The notes under the pieces are model-generated. The model made no database searches. It worked only from the letters and a program-made list of their open reading frames with translations, and had not been told where the DNA came from. A DNA stretch of 59,256 nucleotides, from contig NZ_JAGGPB010000028.1 of NCBI RefSeq assembly GCF_018614055.1, positions 99,897 through 159,152 of the forward strand, read 5' to 3'. Source of the DNA: Streptomyces sp. ISL-98. Lineage in GTDB: Bacteria > Actinomycetota > Actinomycetes > Streptomycetales > Streptomycetaceae. Each line of letters begins with the position of its first letter. Positions within the stretch are counted from its first letter, which is position 1. Both the position numbers and the translations under genes were made by a program. Shown one piece after another: positions 34,801-43,291 of the stretch.

Positions 34801-36847
34801 CCTGCCCGGTCCACACGGCGACGAAGGCGTCCTGGAAACGGTCACGCGCGTCGTCCGCCAGGTAGCCGCCGTTGCTGGTCGGCTTGGGCATGCGCAGCCC
34901 GAAGTCGTAGATCCACGCGTGTGTACGGTCCGCGCAGCGCAGCTCGTACGGGCGCTCGTCGACGACCTCGACGCCGAGGCGCTGGAGGACGGGCAGGACG
35001 GCGGAGAGGGAGACCTGCTCGCCGATCCGGTAGATCTTGAAGCGGCGCTCGTTGGGTGCGGCGCCGACCGGCTCGTACAGCGAGAGCGCGAAGTCCTTGC
35101 GGCCCTTCGTCAGGTGCTCCAGGTGGACCAGGTCGGCGACGGCGGCACGCGGCGAGTGGTCGGCCTTGTAGCCCTCGGGGAAGGCGTGACCGTACCTGCG
35201 CAGCAGCTCGGCGGCACGCTCCTCGCCGCACTCGGCGTTCAGCGCCTCGGCGAAACCGTCGGCCCAGGAGCGGGCGGCCTCGACCAGGCGGGCCTCGATG
35301 CGCTCGGTGTCGGCGTCGGTGAGGTGGGGCAGCTCGGTGCCGGGCGGGACGCGGACGACGAAGTGCAGGCGGGAGAGGATCGACTCGGTGTTCCAGGCGG
35401 TGAAGTCGACGCTGATGCCGCCGAGCTCCTCCTTGAGGATGTCGATCAGGCGCAGCCGGACGCCGGTGGTGTAGCGGTCGCGGGGCAGGTAGACGATGGC
35501 GGAGTAGTAGCGGCCGTACTCGTCCTGTCGCAGGTACAGCCGCAGGCGGCGCCGTTCCTGGAGGTAGAGCACGCTCGTCACGATGGACGTCAGCTGGTCG
35601 ACGGGCGTCTGGAAGAGCTCGTCGCGCGGGTACGTCTCCAGGATCTGGAGCAGGTCGCGGCCGTCGTGGCTGTTGGGCGAGAAGCCCGCTTTGTCGAGGA
35701 CCTCGGCGACCTTGCGGCGGATGACGGGGACGCGGCGTACGGACTCGGTGTACGCGGCCGAGGAGAACAGTCCCAGGAAGCGCCGCTCGCCGATGACATT
35801 GCCCTCGGCGTCGAACCTCTTCACGCCGACGTAGTCGAGGTAGCTCGGCCGGTGCACGGTCGAGCGGCTGTTGGCCTTCGTCAGTACGAGCAGCTTGTGC
35901 TCGCGGGCCTTGGCGCGGGCGTCGGCGGGCAGCCGGCTGAAGGACGGCGATACGGGGTGGGCGTGCGCGTCGTCGCCGCTGTGGTGCGGGTCGGAGCGGA
36001 GGATGCCGAGGCCGGTGCCGGGGACTGCGGCGAGCGCGTCGCCGTTGACGAGGTCGTACTCGCGGTAGCCGAGGAAGGTGAAGTGGTCGGCGGACAGCCA
36101 GCGCAGCAGCTCGCGGGCCTCGTCGACCTCCTGGTCGCGCAGGTCGTCGGCAGCGGGCTCGCTCGGCAGCTCGTCGGCGATGCGCAGCGCGGCGTCGCGC
36201 ATCTTCTCCCAGTCCTCGACGGCCTCGCGGACGTCGGACAGGACGCGGAGCAGATCGGCGGTGATCTGCTTGAGGTCGGAGCGGTCGGTCTCGCGGTCGA
36301 ACTCGACGTGGATCCAGGATTCGATGACCGCGTCGTGCGGCAGCTTCTTCGTGCCGGCCGCCGAGCCCGCATTTTCGGCGGTGAGGACCTCGATCAGCTT
36401 GCCGGTGACATCGCGGCGTACGACGACCTGCGGGTGGATCACGGCATGGATGCCGCGGCCCTGGCGGGACAGTTCATTGGTGACGGAGTCGACCAGGAAC
36501 GGCATGTCGTCCGTGACGACCTCGACGACGGAGTGGCTGCAGGTCCAGCCGTTCTCCTCGACCGTCGGCGTGTGGACGCGCACATTGGCCGTGCCCTGGG
36601 GGCGGTTTTCCGCCAGCCGGTAGTGCGAGAGGGCCGCGCCGAACACGTCGACCGGGTCGCGGTCGGCCAGGTCTTCGGGTGCCGTGTGCAGGTAGTAGCG
36701 CTGGAGGTACGCGAGGGTCGTGTCCCTGTCGGGAGCCCCTGCCCTCGTGGACCCAGTCGAAGGTTGCCCCCCGGCCGGGCTGTGCTCAGCTACCCGGGCC
36801 GCCCGTGCGAGCAGCTCGGCCTTGGCTTCGTCCAGCTTGGTCTGCAT
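31877..36847 (-). CDS. gdhB: Large NAD-dependent glutamate dehydrogenase
   Basis: 1656 residues, the 180-kDa class first characterised in Streptomyces. The central and C-terminal half holds the catalytic region (VRGGLRWSDRREDFRTEVLGL, MVKNTVIVPVGAKGGF with the active-site Lys region, GVGDMSGDVFGNGM, and the nucleotide-binding part VVGEGGNLGATQLGRIEFA). The long N-terminal half has ACT-like regulatory segments. It oxidises glutamate to 2-oxoglutarate and ammonium with NAD+, a catabolic role. ATG 36847 is chosen because CAGGAG lies just upstream and homologues are about this length; an in-frame ATG at 36901 would add 18 residues. It is probably monocistronic, ending at a strong terminator. Confidence 0.95.
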   Translation of the reverse strand: MQTKLDEAKAELLARAARVAEHSPAGGQPSTGSTRAGAPDRDTTLAYLQRYYLHTAPEDLADRDPVDVFGAALSHYRLAENRPQGTANVRVHTPTVEENGWTCSHSVVEVVTDDMPFLVDSVTNELSRQGRGIHAVIHPQVVVRRDVTGKLIEVLTAENAGSAAGTKKLPHDAVIESWIHVEFDRETDRSDLKQITADLLRVLSDVREAVEDWEKMRDAALRIADELPSEPAADDLRDQEVDEARELLRWLSADHFTFLGYREYDLVNGDALAAVPGTGLGILRSDPHHSGDDAHAHPVSPSFSRLPADARAKAREHKLLVLTKANSRSTVHRPSYLDYVGVKRFDAEGNVIGERRFLGLFSSAAYTESVRRVPVIRRKVAEVLDKAGFSPNSHDGRDLLQILETYPRDELFQTPVDQLTSIVTSVLYLQERRRLRLYLRQDEYGRYYSAIVYLPRDRYTTGVRLRLIDILKEELGGISVDFTAWNTESILSRLHFVVRVPPGTELPHLTDADTERIEARLVEAARSWADGFAEALNAECGEERAAELLRRYGHAFPEGYKADHSPRAAVADLVHLEHLTKGRKDFALSLYEPVGAAPNERRFKIYRIGEQVSLSAVLPVLQRLGVEVVDERPYELRCADRTHAWIYDFGLRMPKPTSNGGYLADDARDRFQDAFVAVWTGQAENDGFNALVLSAGLDWRQAMVLRAYAKYLRQAGSTFSQDYMEDTLRNNVHTTRLLVSLFEARMSPERQRAGTELTDGLLEELDGALDQVASLDEDRILRSFLTVIKATLRTSFFQTAENGEPHGYVSMKFDPQAIPDLPAPRPAYEIWVYSPRVEGVHLRFGKVARGGLRWSDRREDFRTEVLGLVKAQMVKNTVIVPVGAKGGFVAKNLPDPSVDRDAWMAEGIASYKTFISALLDITDNMVAGEVVPPREVVRHDGDDTYLVVAADKGTATFSDIANEIAIAYNFWLGDAFASGGSVGYDHKGMGITARGAWESVKRHFRELGHDTQTEDFTVVGVGDMSGDVFGNGMLLSENIRLVAAFDHRHIFIDPTPDAAVSYAERRRLFDLPRSSWADYDKTLLSAGGGIHPRTAKSIPVNAHMREALGIERGITKMTPADLMKTILKAPVDLLWNGGIGTYVKSTVESNADVGDKANDAIRVNGEDLRVKVVGEGGNLGATQLGRIEFARRGAGGEGGRINTDAIDNSAGVDTSDHEVNIKILLNALVADGDMTVKQRNKLLATMTDEVGMLVLRNNYAQNVALANAVTQSPSLLHAHQRFMRKLERDGHLDRALEFLPTDRQIRELLNTGRGMSQPELAVLLAYTKITVADELIKTSLPDDPHLRSLLHAYFPQALREKFGEQIDAHALRREIVTTVLVNDTVNTGGSTFLHRLREETGASIEEIVRAQFAAREIFGLSQVWDAVEALDNKVPADVQTRIRLHSRRLVERGTRWLLGNRPQPLELGETIAFFGQGVARVWDELPKLVRGADLEWYQSILDELTEAGVPEDLALRVAGFSSAFPALDIVAIAERTDKAPMDVAEVYYDLADRLSITQLMDRIIELPRADRWQSMARASIREDLYAAHAGLTQDVLSVGNGASTPEQRFKAWEGKNAAILSRARTTLEEIQGSDAFDLANLSVAMRTMRTMLRTRV

Positions 36848-37339
36848 GTCCTCTGGCTCCTGTCGCGCGCCGTTGCGTGACGTAGGTGAAGAAGGTGACA
36901 CAACGCCACGACGCGGGGTATCCGGTCGATGTTGACGTTATGCCGCGATGAGAGATACCCGTGACGTTTTTGGCCATATTGGCTATTTTTGGCACCAGGT
37001 CAGGGTTTCGGGGACCAGCGACCGCCCGGGCACGGTAGTGCTCCGGGCGCATGGCGGGGGCTTCACTGCCCCCGAGGCCTATCGCGCTGATCACGGGACC
37101 CAGGCTATCGCCCCGTACCGGGGGGCCGTCATGTCCGGATGGTGTACAAAACCAGCCTCGAAGTTTGACAGTCTGGACAGCGACGAGCGCGGCAAGCGTG
37201 AGAACCGGCGAGGCAGCCGCTCCGCAACGGCCCGGCGCCCACCGAAACCGTCCGCCAAATCCGGCCGCGCGTGCTTGGCAAACCTGCGATGCGGATGCAC
37301 GTTGACCGGGACAGCAAAGGCCGAGAGGAGCGAGTAGCC
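36848..37339. other. 492-bp divergent intergenic region between gdhB and the PfpI gene
   Basis: No gene supported. 36935-36995 is unusually AT-rich for this genome and holds the inverted repeat GCCA-TAT-TGGC (36973-36983) flanked by two copies of TTTTTGGC. Nearer the PfpI gene, TTTGACA (37162-37168) could be a -35 but no matching -10 was found. Confidence 0.6.
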
Positions 37340-37906
37340 ATGGTGGCGAAGATCCTGATCGTGACCGGCGACGCGGCAGAGTCGCTGGAGGTCCTTTACC
37401 CGTACCAACGTCTGCGCGAGGAGGGGTACGAGGTCCATATCGCGGCCCCCACCCGCAAGACGCTCCAGTTCGTAGTCCACGACTTCGAGCCCGGCTTCGA
37501 CACGTACACCGAAAAGCCCGGCTACACCTTGCCCGCCGACGTCGCCTTCTCGGAAGTCGACGCGGGCGAGTACGCCGCCCTGGTGATCCCCGGCGGACGC
37601 GCCCCCGAGTACCTGCGCAACGACGGGGAGCTCCGCAAGATCCTCAAGGCCTTCTTCGACTCGGACAAACCGGTGGCCCAGATCTGCCACGGACCGCTGC
37701 TGACGGCAGCCATCGACGGCCTGGTGGGCCGGCGGGTCACGGCGTACCCGGCCCTGGAACTCGACATGCAGGCCGCCGGGGCGACCTTCCACGACGCGGA
37801 GGCAGTGGTCGACGGCACCCTGGTATCAGCCCGAGCCTGGCCGGACCATCCGGCCTGGATGCGCGAATTCCTCAAGGTGCTACGAACGAAGGCACCGGTG
37901 ACCTGA
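37340..37906 (+). CDS. DJ-1/PfpI family protein
   Basis: 188 residues from ATG 37340 with GAGAGGAG upstream. A flavodoxin-like fold with the nucleophile-elbow Cys-His in AQICHGPLL (Cys116, His117), the partner Glu14 in DAAESLE, and LVIPGGRAPEYLR before it. Members are glutamine-amidotransferase-like hydrolases, deglycases or stress chaperones; PfpI subgroups were first described as proteases. The exact reaction cannot be told. It appears to be a single gene, with weak hairpins downstream. Confidence 0.92.
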   Translation: MVAKILIVTGDAAESLEVLYPYQRLREEGYEVHIAAPTRKTLQFVVHDFEPGFDTYTEKPGYTLPADVAFSEVDAGEYAALVIPGGRAPEYLRNDGELRKILKAFFDSDKPVAQICHGPLLTAAIDGLVGRRVTAYPALELDMQAAGATFHDAEAVVDGTLVSARAWPDHPAWMREFLKVLRTKAPVT

Positions 37907-37933
37907 GGGGGCTTGGGAAGCAGGGATGTATGG

Positions 37934-37959
37934 GCCGCCCGGGCTGAGGCGCGGGCGGC
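37934..37959 (+). terminator. Possible terminator after the PfpI gene
   Basis: GCCGCCCG and CGGGCGGC form an 8-bp stem with a ten-base loop, 27 bases after the stop. A second small hairpin (CTGGGG/CCCCAG) follows at about 37975. No T run. Confidence 0.45.
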
Positions 37960-38109
37960 TCAGGTCTGGGGGGTCTGGGGACTTGCCCCCAGTTACGGGA
38001 AGGGGCGGGGTGAGGCAAATGCCCGCCGCGCCCCGACCCCGCGCACAGCACCCGCGCCGGTCAGCAGCCAGTGAACGCCCCTGTGGACAGCCCTCTCACC
38101 CCATTCACC

Positions 38110-38775
38110 TCACCCCGTAAGCCACTCGGCCACCACCACCGCTTCCTCCAGCGTGTCCACCACCGGTACCCCCGCCTGCTCCAGGCTGGCTCTGCTGTGC
38201 GAACCCCCCGTATAAAGCACCGCCCGCGCTCCGACATGCGCCGCCGCCACCGCGTCGTCGACCGCGTCACCGATCACGACCACCCGATCCGAGGCGACGC
38301 CGCCCAGCGCCGCGACGTGGCGGGTCATGTGCGCGGCCTTGCTGCCGCCCGAAGGGCCGGTCCGGCCGTCGATGCGTATGAAATGCCGCTCGATTCCGTA
38401 GCCCCGTACCACCGGGAGCAGCTGCTCATGCCCGTACATGCTCAGCAACGACTGACTGCGGCCCCCGGACTGCCACTCCAGCAGCAGGTCCTCCACGCCC
38501 TGGGTGAGCCCGCACGCCACCCGCCGCTCCGTGTAGTGCCGGTGGAAGGCCTCGTCCATGACGACCCACTCCGCATCCGTCGGCAGCCGCCCCATGAGCC
38601 GCTCGTAGAAGCGCGGTATGGGTACGCAGTACAGCTCCTGGTAGCGCGCGAGCGTAATCGGCTCAAGGCCGATCTCCGCGAACGCGGCGTTCGTCGCGCC
38701 GATGACCGCACTGATGTCGTCGAGCAGCGTGCCGTTCCAGTCCCAGACCAGATGCGTCGTCGTGTGCTTCACCAT
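38110..38775 (-). CDS. HAD-superfamily phosphatase-like protein
   Basis: 221 residues. Motif I is DWNGT (12-16): the nucleophile Asp12 is present but the usual second Asp (general acid/base) is Asn14. A cap domain covers about 20-90, motif II lies near LLSMYG (about 112), and motif III/IV is KAAHM...VVVIGDAVDDAVAA. It resembles phosphoglycolate phosphatase/PpaX-like members. An Asn at that position usually lowers phosphatase activity or is seen in phosphotransferase-type relatives, so the reaction is uncertain. The start codon lies six bases after a TACCGT -10 element, implying a leaderless message. Confidence 0.88.
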   Translation of the reverse strand: MVKHTTTHLVWDWNGTLLDDISAVIGATNAAFAEIGLEPITLARYQELYCVPIPRFYERLMGRLPTDAEWVVMDEAFHRHYTERRVACGLTQGVEDLLLEWQSGGRSQSLLSMYGHEQLLPVVRGYGIERHFIRIDGRTGPSGGSKAAHMTRHVAALGGVASDRVVVIGDAVDDAVAAAHVGARAVLYTGGSHSRASLEQAGVPVVDTLEEAVVVAEWLTG

Positions 38776-38781
38776 GCAAAG

Positions 38782-38804
38782 ACGGTACCCATCCGCTCTG
38801 ACAA
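38782..38804 (-). promoter_or_regulatory. RecA-NDp/PafBC-like promoter of the HAD gene
   Basis: On the minus strand: TTGTCAGAG, eight bases, TACCGT, then six bases to the ATG. Eight of nine -35-region bases match TTGTCRGTG and the -10 fits TAnnnT. The spacing suits transcription starting at or next to the A of the ATG. Confidence 0.6.
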
Positions 38805-38840
38805 CCCAGTCCGCTCAGCCCGCACAGCCTGCTCAGGCCA

Positions 38841-39347
38841 TCAGCCGATCAGGTTCGGGATCTCCTGCACGCCGAACCACAGCAGCTCGTGGTCCTCCGC
38901 CCCGTCCACCGTGAACTGCGCGTCGTCGTCCCCGTGGTCCGCCGCCCCCAGCGCCGCGGCCGCCGCCGTCACATCGGCCTCCGCGTCGTCCGCGTCGACG
39001 TGCACCGCCGCCGCCTTCTTCAGCAGTACGGCGTCCGCGATCCGCACCTCGCCGATCCCGGCGGCATCGAGTCCGCGGTCCGGGTCGGCGACCGCCTGCC
39101 CGTCCGCCACGTCGACGGCGACGACGACCCGGCGCCGCGCGGCCCCGGGGTCCCCGGCCAGCAGCCGCAGCGACGCGGCCGCGGCCCGGTTGAGTGCCGC
39201 GTACTCCAGCTCCTCTATGTCGTCCGAGACGTACCACTCGCGCAGACCGGGCGTAACGGCGTATGCGGTCAGCGGGCCGGGGCCGAGCTCGCCCGCTTTG
39301 TGCGCCTCAGCGAGACCAGGAAGGGTCAGGGGTACGTAGACGCGCAT
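38841..39347 (-). CDS. Small conserved actinobacterial protein (DUF6912-like)
   Basis: 168 residues from ATG 39347. Starts MRVYVPLTLPGL and continues with PLTAYAVTPGLREWY, a beta-alpha pattern, then an acidic, Ala/Asp-rich region (AEADVTAAAAALGAADHGDDDAQF) and the C-terminal ELLWFGVQEIPNLIG. I recall this as a conserved Streptomyces family of unknown function. It is 65 bases upstream of the HAD gene on the same strand, which nevertheless seems to have its own promoter. The in-frame start at 39422 would add 25 non-conserved residues. Confidence 0.82.
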   Translation of the reverse strand: MRVYVPLTLPGLAEAHKAGELGPGPLTAYAVTPGLREWYVSDDIEELEYAALNRAAAASLRLLAGDPGAARRRVVVAVDVADGQAVADPDRGLDAAGIGEVRIADAVLLKKAAAVHVDADDAEADVTAAAAALGAADHGDDDAQFTVDGAEDHELLWFGVQEIPNLIG

Positions 39348-39625
39348 CGCAAGCCGCTTTCGTAGTCGGAAGACGGACTCAAGGATACGTACGGAGTCCC
39401 CTATCGGGGTGGTGGTCCCCACCCCGCGCGACGTCCACCTGAAGGGGGCGCGCGACGCCCCACGCCGCCCCTGGCCGACCCCCGGTCACCCTGATAGGTG
39501 AATTCACCGGCCGCCACCCGGAGCGGCCACTGCGTCTTGCCGCCGCCCACCCGCCCCCGTAAAAGATCACCAGCAGAAGTTACTACCCGGTATCAACGCC
39601 GGGCACGCAGAGCGGGGGCAGCAGG

Positions 39626-40078
39626 ATGAGCAAGGACAGGACCAGGCCGCAGGGACGCCGGGACCAGCGCAGGCCGGGCACGCCCGCACCAGGGGCCGCA
39701 GCCGCACTCCGGCAGCGCCACCACCGCCCCACCCCGCACGAACAGTTCGCCGAGCGCCTGCTCGCCGTACTCAGCGGACGCCGCCCCGTGCACTGGATGC
39801 TCGGGCACACCATCGGTGAGGCGTACGAGCAGCTGGTCCAGCTCGCGCCCCGAACCCCGCTGAGGACCAGGGGCACGCTCCCCGTGGTACGCCGGTGCGG
39901 CGGCTTCCACCCCCGCCCCGGCGTGGTCGAGGCCTTCGCGAGCATCGCGGCCGGCGAGCAGGTGCGGGCGATGGCGTTCCGGCTGGAGCGCGGCCAGGAC
40001 CTGCGCTGGCGATGCGCCGCAGTCGAAATCGGCGGCACCCCGTCGGGCACGACCGACGCGACCCGAGCCCGGGCATAG
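39626..40078 (+). CDS. Rv3235-family protein
   Basis: 150 residues from ATG 39626 (GCAGCAGG upstream). A basic, Arg/Pro/Gln-rich N-terminus is followed by a compact domain (about 38-135) with FAERLLAVLSGRRPVHWMLGHT and AFRLERGQDLRWRCAAVEIG. This matches the Rv3235 family, whose M. tuberculosis member also lies close to secA1, so the neighbourhood is conserved (from memory). Function unknown. It is convergent with secA and ends at a GC-rich hairpin. Confidence 0.82.
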   Translation: MSKDRTRPQGRRDQRRPGTPAPGAAAALRQRHHRPTPHEQFAERLLAVLSGRRPVHWMLGHTIGEAYEQLVQLAPRTPLRTRGTLPVVRRCGGFHPRPGVVEAFASIAAGEQVRAMAFRLERGQDLRWRCAAVEIGGTPSGTTDATRARA

Positions 40079-40081
40079 AAA

Positions 40082-40122
40082 CGGCCGGGGCCGGACACCA
40101 TTCAGGTGCCCGGCCCCGGCCG
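40082..40122. terminator. Bidirectional terminator between the Rv3235-like gene and secA
   Basis: CGGCCGGGGCCGG pairs with CCGGCCCCGGCCG, with a possible inner ACACC/GGTG continuation, directly after the stop at 40078 and downstream of secA on the other strand. Confidence 0.8.
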
Positions 40123-40160
40123 ACAAAGCCCGTCGTACAGACCTGCACAGGCCTGTACAG

Positions 40161-40180
40161 ACCTGCCAGGCCTGGCAGGT
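40161..40180. repeat. Perfect 20-bp palindrome after secA
   Basis: ACCTGCCAGGCCTGGCAGGT is its own reverse complement. It is embedded in a run of related pieces (ACAGACCTG three times, ACAGGCCTGT once) between 40137 and 40205, just past the secA stop. Confidence 0.85.
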
Positions 40181-40215
40181 CCGTAATGCCACAGACCTGC
40201 CAGGACGGATGCGTG

Positions 40216-43050
40216 CTACTTCTTGCGGCGGCGGCTGCCACCCTTCTGCGCCTTGCGCCGCTCGGCGCGGGTCATCCCGTCCGACGCGGACCGCGCAGGC
40301 CCGTCACCGTTCTCGAAGTCGCCCTCGACGACACCGCCCTCGCCGTCCACCGTGGGAGCGGAGAAGTGCAGCCGGTCGGGCCGCTGCGGAGCGTCGAGCC
40401 CCTTCGCCCGGATCTCCGGACGGGCCGCACCCGCCGGCACCGCGTCTTCCTTCGCGAGCGACGGCTTGGCGGCCCCGGCCCGATCGGCCACAGCCTGCAC
40501 CGGAACTTCCTCGACCTGCTGCTCGACCTGGACCTCCAGGTTGAACAGGTAACCGACGGACTCTTCCTTGATGCCGTCCATCATGGCGTTGAACATGTCG
40601 AAGCCCTCGCGCTGGTACTCGACCAGCGGGTCCTTCTGGGCCATCGCACGCAGGCCGATGCCCTCCTGGAGATAGTCCATCTCGTAGAGGTGCTCACGCC
40701 ACTTGCGGTCCAGGACGGACAGCACCACGCGCCGCTCCAGCTCCCGCATGATCTCGGGGCCGAGCTGCGTCTCGCGCTCCGCGTACTGCTCGTGGATGTC
40801 GTCCTTGATGGACTCGGCGATGAACTCGGCGGTGATGCCCGCACGGTCGCCCGCCGCGTCCTCCAGCTCCTCGATCGTGACCTTCACCGGGTAGAGCTGC
40901 TTGAACGCGCCCCACAGCCGGTCGAGGTCCCACTCCTCGGCGAAGCCCTCGACGGTCTCCGCCTGGATGTACGCGTCAATGGTGTCGTCCATGAAGTGAC
41001 GCACCTGCTCGTGCAGGTCCTCGCCCTCGAGCACCCGGCGCCGCTCGCCGTAGATGACCTCGCGCTGCCGGTTGAGCACCTCGTCGTACTTCAGGACGTT
41101 CTTGCGCGTCTCGAAGTTCTGCTGCTCGACCTGTGACTGGGCGGACGCGATCGCCCGCGTCACCATCTTGTTCTCGATCGGTACGTCGTCCGGCACATTC
41201 GCCATCGACATCACACGCTCGACCATCGCGGCCTTGAACAGGCGCATCAGGTCGTCGCCCAGCGACAGGTAGAAGCGGGACTCGCCCGGGTCGCCCTGAC
41301 GGCCGGAACGACCGCGCAGCTGGTTGTCGATACGCCGCGACTCGTGCCGCTCCGTACCCAGCACGTAGAGCCCGCCGAGCGCCTTGACCTCTTCGAACTC
41401 GGCCTTGACGGCCAGCTCGGCCTTCTCCAGCGCGGCGGGCAGCGCAGCAGCCCACTCCTCGATGTGCTCCTCCGGGTCGAGGCCGCGCTGGCGCAGCTCC
41501 GCCTCGGCGAGGTCGTCCGGGTTGCCGCCGAGCTTGATGTCCGTACCGCGGCCGGCCATGTTCGTGGCGACGGTGACGGCGCCCTTGCGACCGGCCTGGG
41601 CGACGATCGACGCCTCACGGTCGTGCTGCTTGGCGTTGAGGACCTCGTGCTGGACACCGCGCTTGGAGAGCTGCTGCGAGAGGTACTCGGACTTCTCGAC
41701 CGAGGTGGTGCCGACCAGGATCGGCTGCCCCTTCTCGTGCTTCTCCGCGATGTCGTCGACGACCGCGGCGAACTTGGCGACCTCGGTGCGGTAGATCAGG
41801 TCGGACTGGTCGGCGCGGACCATCGGCCGGTTCGTCGGGATCGGCACGACGCCCAGCTTGTAGATCTGGTGGAACTCGGCGGCCTCGGTCATGGCCGTAC
41901 CGGTCATGCCGGAGAGCTTGCCGTAGAGGCGGAAGAAGTTCTGCAGGGTGATCGTGGCGAGAGTCTGGTTCTCGTCCTTGATGTCCACCCCTTCCTTCGC
42001 CTCGATAGCCTGGTGCATGCCCTCGTTGTAGCGGCGGCCGGCGAGGATACGGCCGGTGTGCTCGTCGACGATCATGACTTCGCCGTCGATGACGACGTAG
42101 TCCTTGTCCTTCTTGAACAGTTCCTTGGCCTTGATGGCGTTGTTCAGGTAACCGACGAGCGGCGTGTTGACCGACTCGTAGAGATTGTCGATGCCGAGCC
42201 AGTCCTCGACCTTGGCGACACCGGGCTCGTGGATGGCGACGGTGCGCTTCTTCTCGTCGACCTCGTAGTCCCCGGTCTCCTCGATGCCCTTGAGCTGGTT
42301 GCCCGGCTCGCCCTTCTTGAGGCGGGTGACCAACTTGGCGAAGTCGCCGTACCACTTGGTGGCCTGGTCGGCCGGGCCAGAAATGATCAGCGGCGTCCGG
42401 GCCTCGTCGACCAGGATCGAGTCGACCTCGTCGACAATGGCGAAGTTGTGGCCGCGCTGGACAAGCTCGTCCTGGGACCACGCCATGTTGTCGCGCAGGT
42501 AGTCGAAGCCGAATTCGTTGTTCGTGCCGTACGTGATGTCGCAGTTGTACATCTCACGGCGCTGAGCGGGCGACATATTGGCAAGAATGCAGCCAACCTC
42601 GAGGCCGAGGAATTTGTGCACCCGGCCCATCATTTCGGAGTCTCGCTCGGCCAGGTAGTCGTTCACCGTGATCAGGTGGACGCCCTTGCCTGACAGCGCG
42701 TTCAGATAGGCGGGGAGCGTACCGACGAGGGTCTTGCCCTCACCGGTCTTCATCTCGGCGACATAACCGAGATGGAGGGCGGCGCCACCCATCATCTGGA
42801 CGTCGTAATGGCGCTGACCGAGAACACGCTTGGCGGCCTCGCGAACGGTCGCGAAGGCCTCGGGGAGCAGGTCGTCCAGGCTCTCGCCGTCGGCGTACCG
42901 CTCCTTGTACTCATCGGTGAGCGCCCGCAACTCGGCGTCGGAGAGGGTGATGAAGTCCTCTTCGATGGAGTTGACCTGGTCCGCGATGCGGTGCAGTTTG
43001 CGCAGGATCTTGCCTTCGCCTGCACGCATGAGCTTGTTGAAGACGGACAC
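40216..43050 (-). CDS. secA: Preprotein translocase ATPase SecA
   Basis: 944 residues from GTG 43050 (AAGGAGA upstream). It begins VFNKLMRAGEGK and has Walker A MKTGEGKT, NDYLAERD, Walker B VDEVDSILVDEARTPLIISG, NMAGRGTDIKLGG, and GRSGRQGDPG. The C-terminal linker is Ala/Asp-rich and ends in KGGSRRRKK; the zinc-binding CxCxSGK tail of many SecA proteins is absent, as in other actinobacterial SecA. It drives export of unfolded proteins through SecYEG at the membrane. An upstream in-frame extension to 43353 is noncoding. It belongs to the conserved secA-hpf-comF-lpqB-mtrBA neighbourhood. Confidence 0.97.
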   Translation of the reverse strand: MSVFNKLMRAGEGKILRKLHRIADQVNSIEEDFITLSDAELRALTDEYKERYADGESLDDLLPEAFATVREAAKRVLGQRHYDVQMMGGAALHLGYVAEMKTGEGKTLVGTLPAYLNALSGKGVHLITVNDYLAERDSEMMGRVHKFLGLEVGCILANMSPAQRREMYNCDITYGTNNEFGFDYLRDNMAWSQDELVQRGHNFAIVDEVDSILVDEARTPLIISGPADQATKWYGDFAKLVTRLKKGEPGNQLKGIEETGDYEVDEKKRTVAIHEPGVAKVEDWLGIDNLYESVNTPLVGYLNNAIKAKELFKKDKDYVVIDGEVMIVDEHTGRILAGRRYNEGMHQAIEAKEGVDIKDENQTLATITLQNFFRLYGKLSGMTGTAMTEAAEFHQIYKLGVVPIPTNRPMVRADQSDLIYRTEVAKFAAVVDDIAEKHEKGQPILVGTTSVEKSEYLSQQLSKRGVQHEVLNAKQHDREASIVAQAGRKGAVTVATNMAGRGTDIKLGGNPDDLAEAELRQRGLDPEEHIEEWAAALPAALEKAELAVKAEFEEVKALGGLYVLGTERHESRRIDNQLRGRSGRQGDPGESRFYLSLGDDLMRLFKAAMVERVMSMANVPDDVPIENKMVTRAIASAQSQVEQQNFETRKNVLKYDEVLNRQREVIYGERRRVLEGEDLHEQVRHFMDDTIDAYIQAETVEGFAEEWDLDRLWGAFKQLYPVKVTIEELEDAAGDRAGITAEFIAESIKDDIHEQYAERETQLGPEIMRELERRVVLSVLDRKWREHLYEMDYLQEGIGLRAMAQKDPLVEYQREGFDMFNAMMDGIKEESVGYLFNLEVQVEQQVEEVPVQAVADRAGAAKPSLAKEDAVPAGAARPEIRAKGLDAPQRPDRLHFSAPTVDGEGGVVEGDFENGDGPARSASDGMTRAERRKAQKGGSRRRKK

Positions 43051-43291
43051 TGAGGCTGGTCTCCTTGCCGGTCGGGCCTGTGCACTGGGTCGTGTATGGA
43101 CGCTGGCGCGGGCACGGCAGGTGGGCCCCACCGCAACGGCCATCGTAAGCGAGGACCCCGCCACGCCGGGAGGTCCGCCGGTATGAAGGCCCACTGTCAC
43201 CCGCAATGAGAACGGACAGGGAGCCCGGAAGGTGCCGGGCCATCCCAAAAAGGTCTGGCGCCCACGCACCTGCCGAGCCGAGAATCGGCCG

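Noticed and set aside
32084..36880. Very long open frame (about 1600 codons) on the plus strand opposite gdhB
   Set aside because: It is antisense to a certain gene; the high GC content removes stop codons from the complementary frame, and the protein has biased composition with no family motif.
37163..37339. A promoter based on TTTGACA before the PfpI gene
   Set aside because: No -10 hexamer at an acceptable distance.
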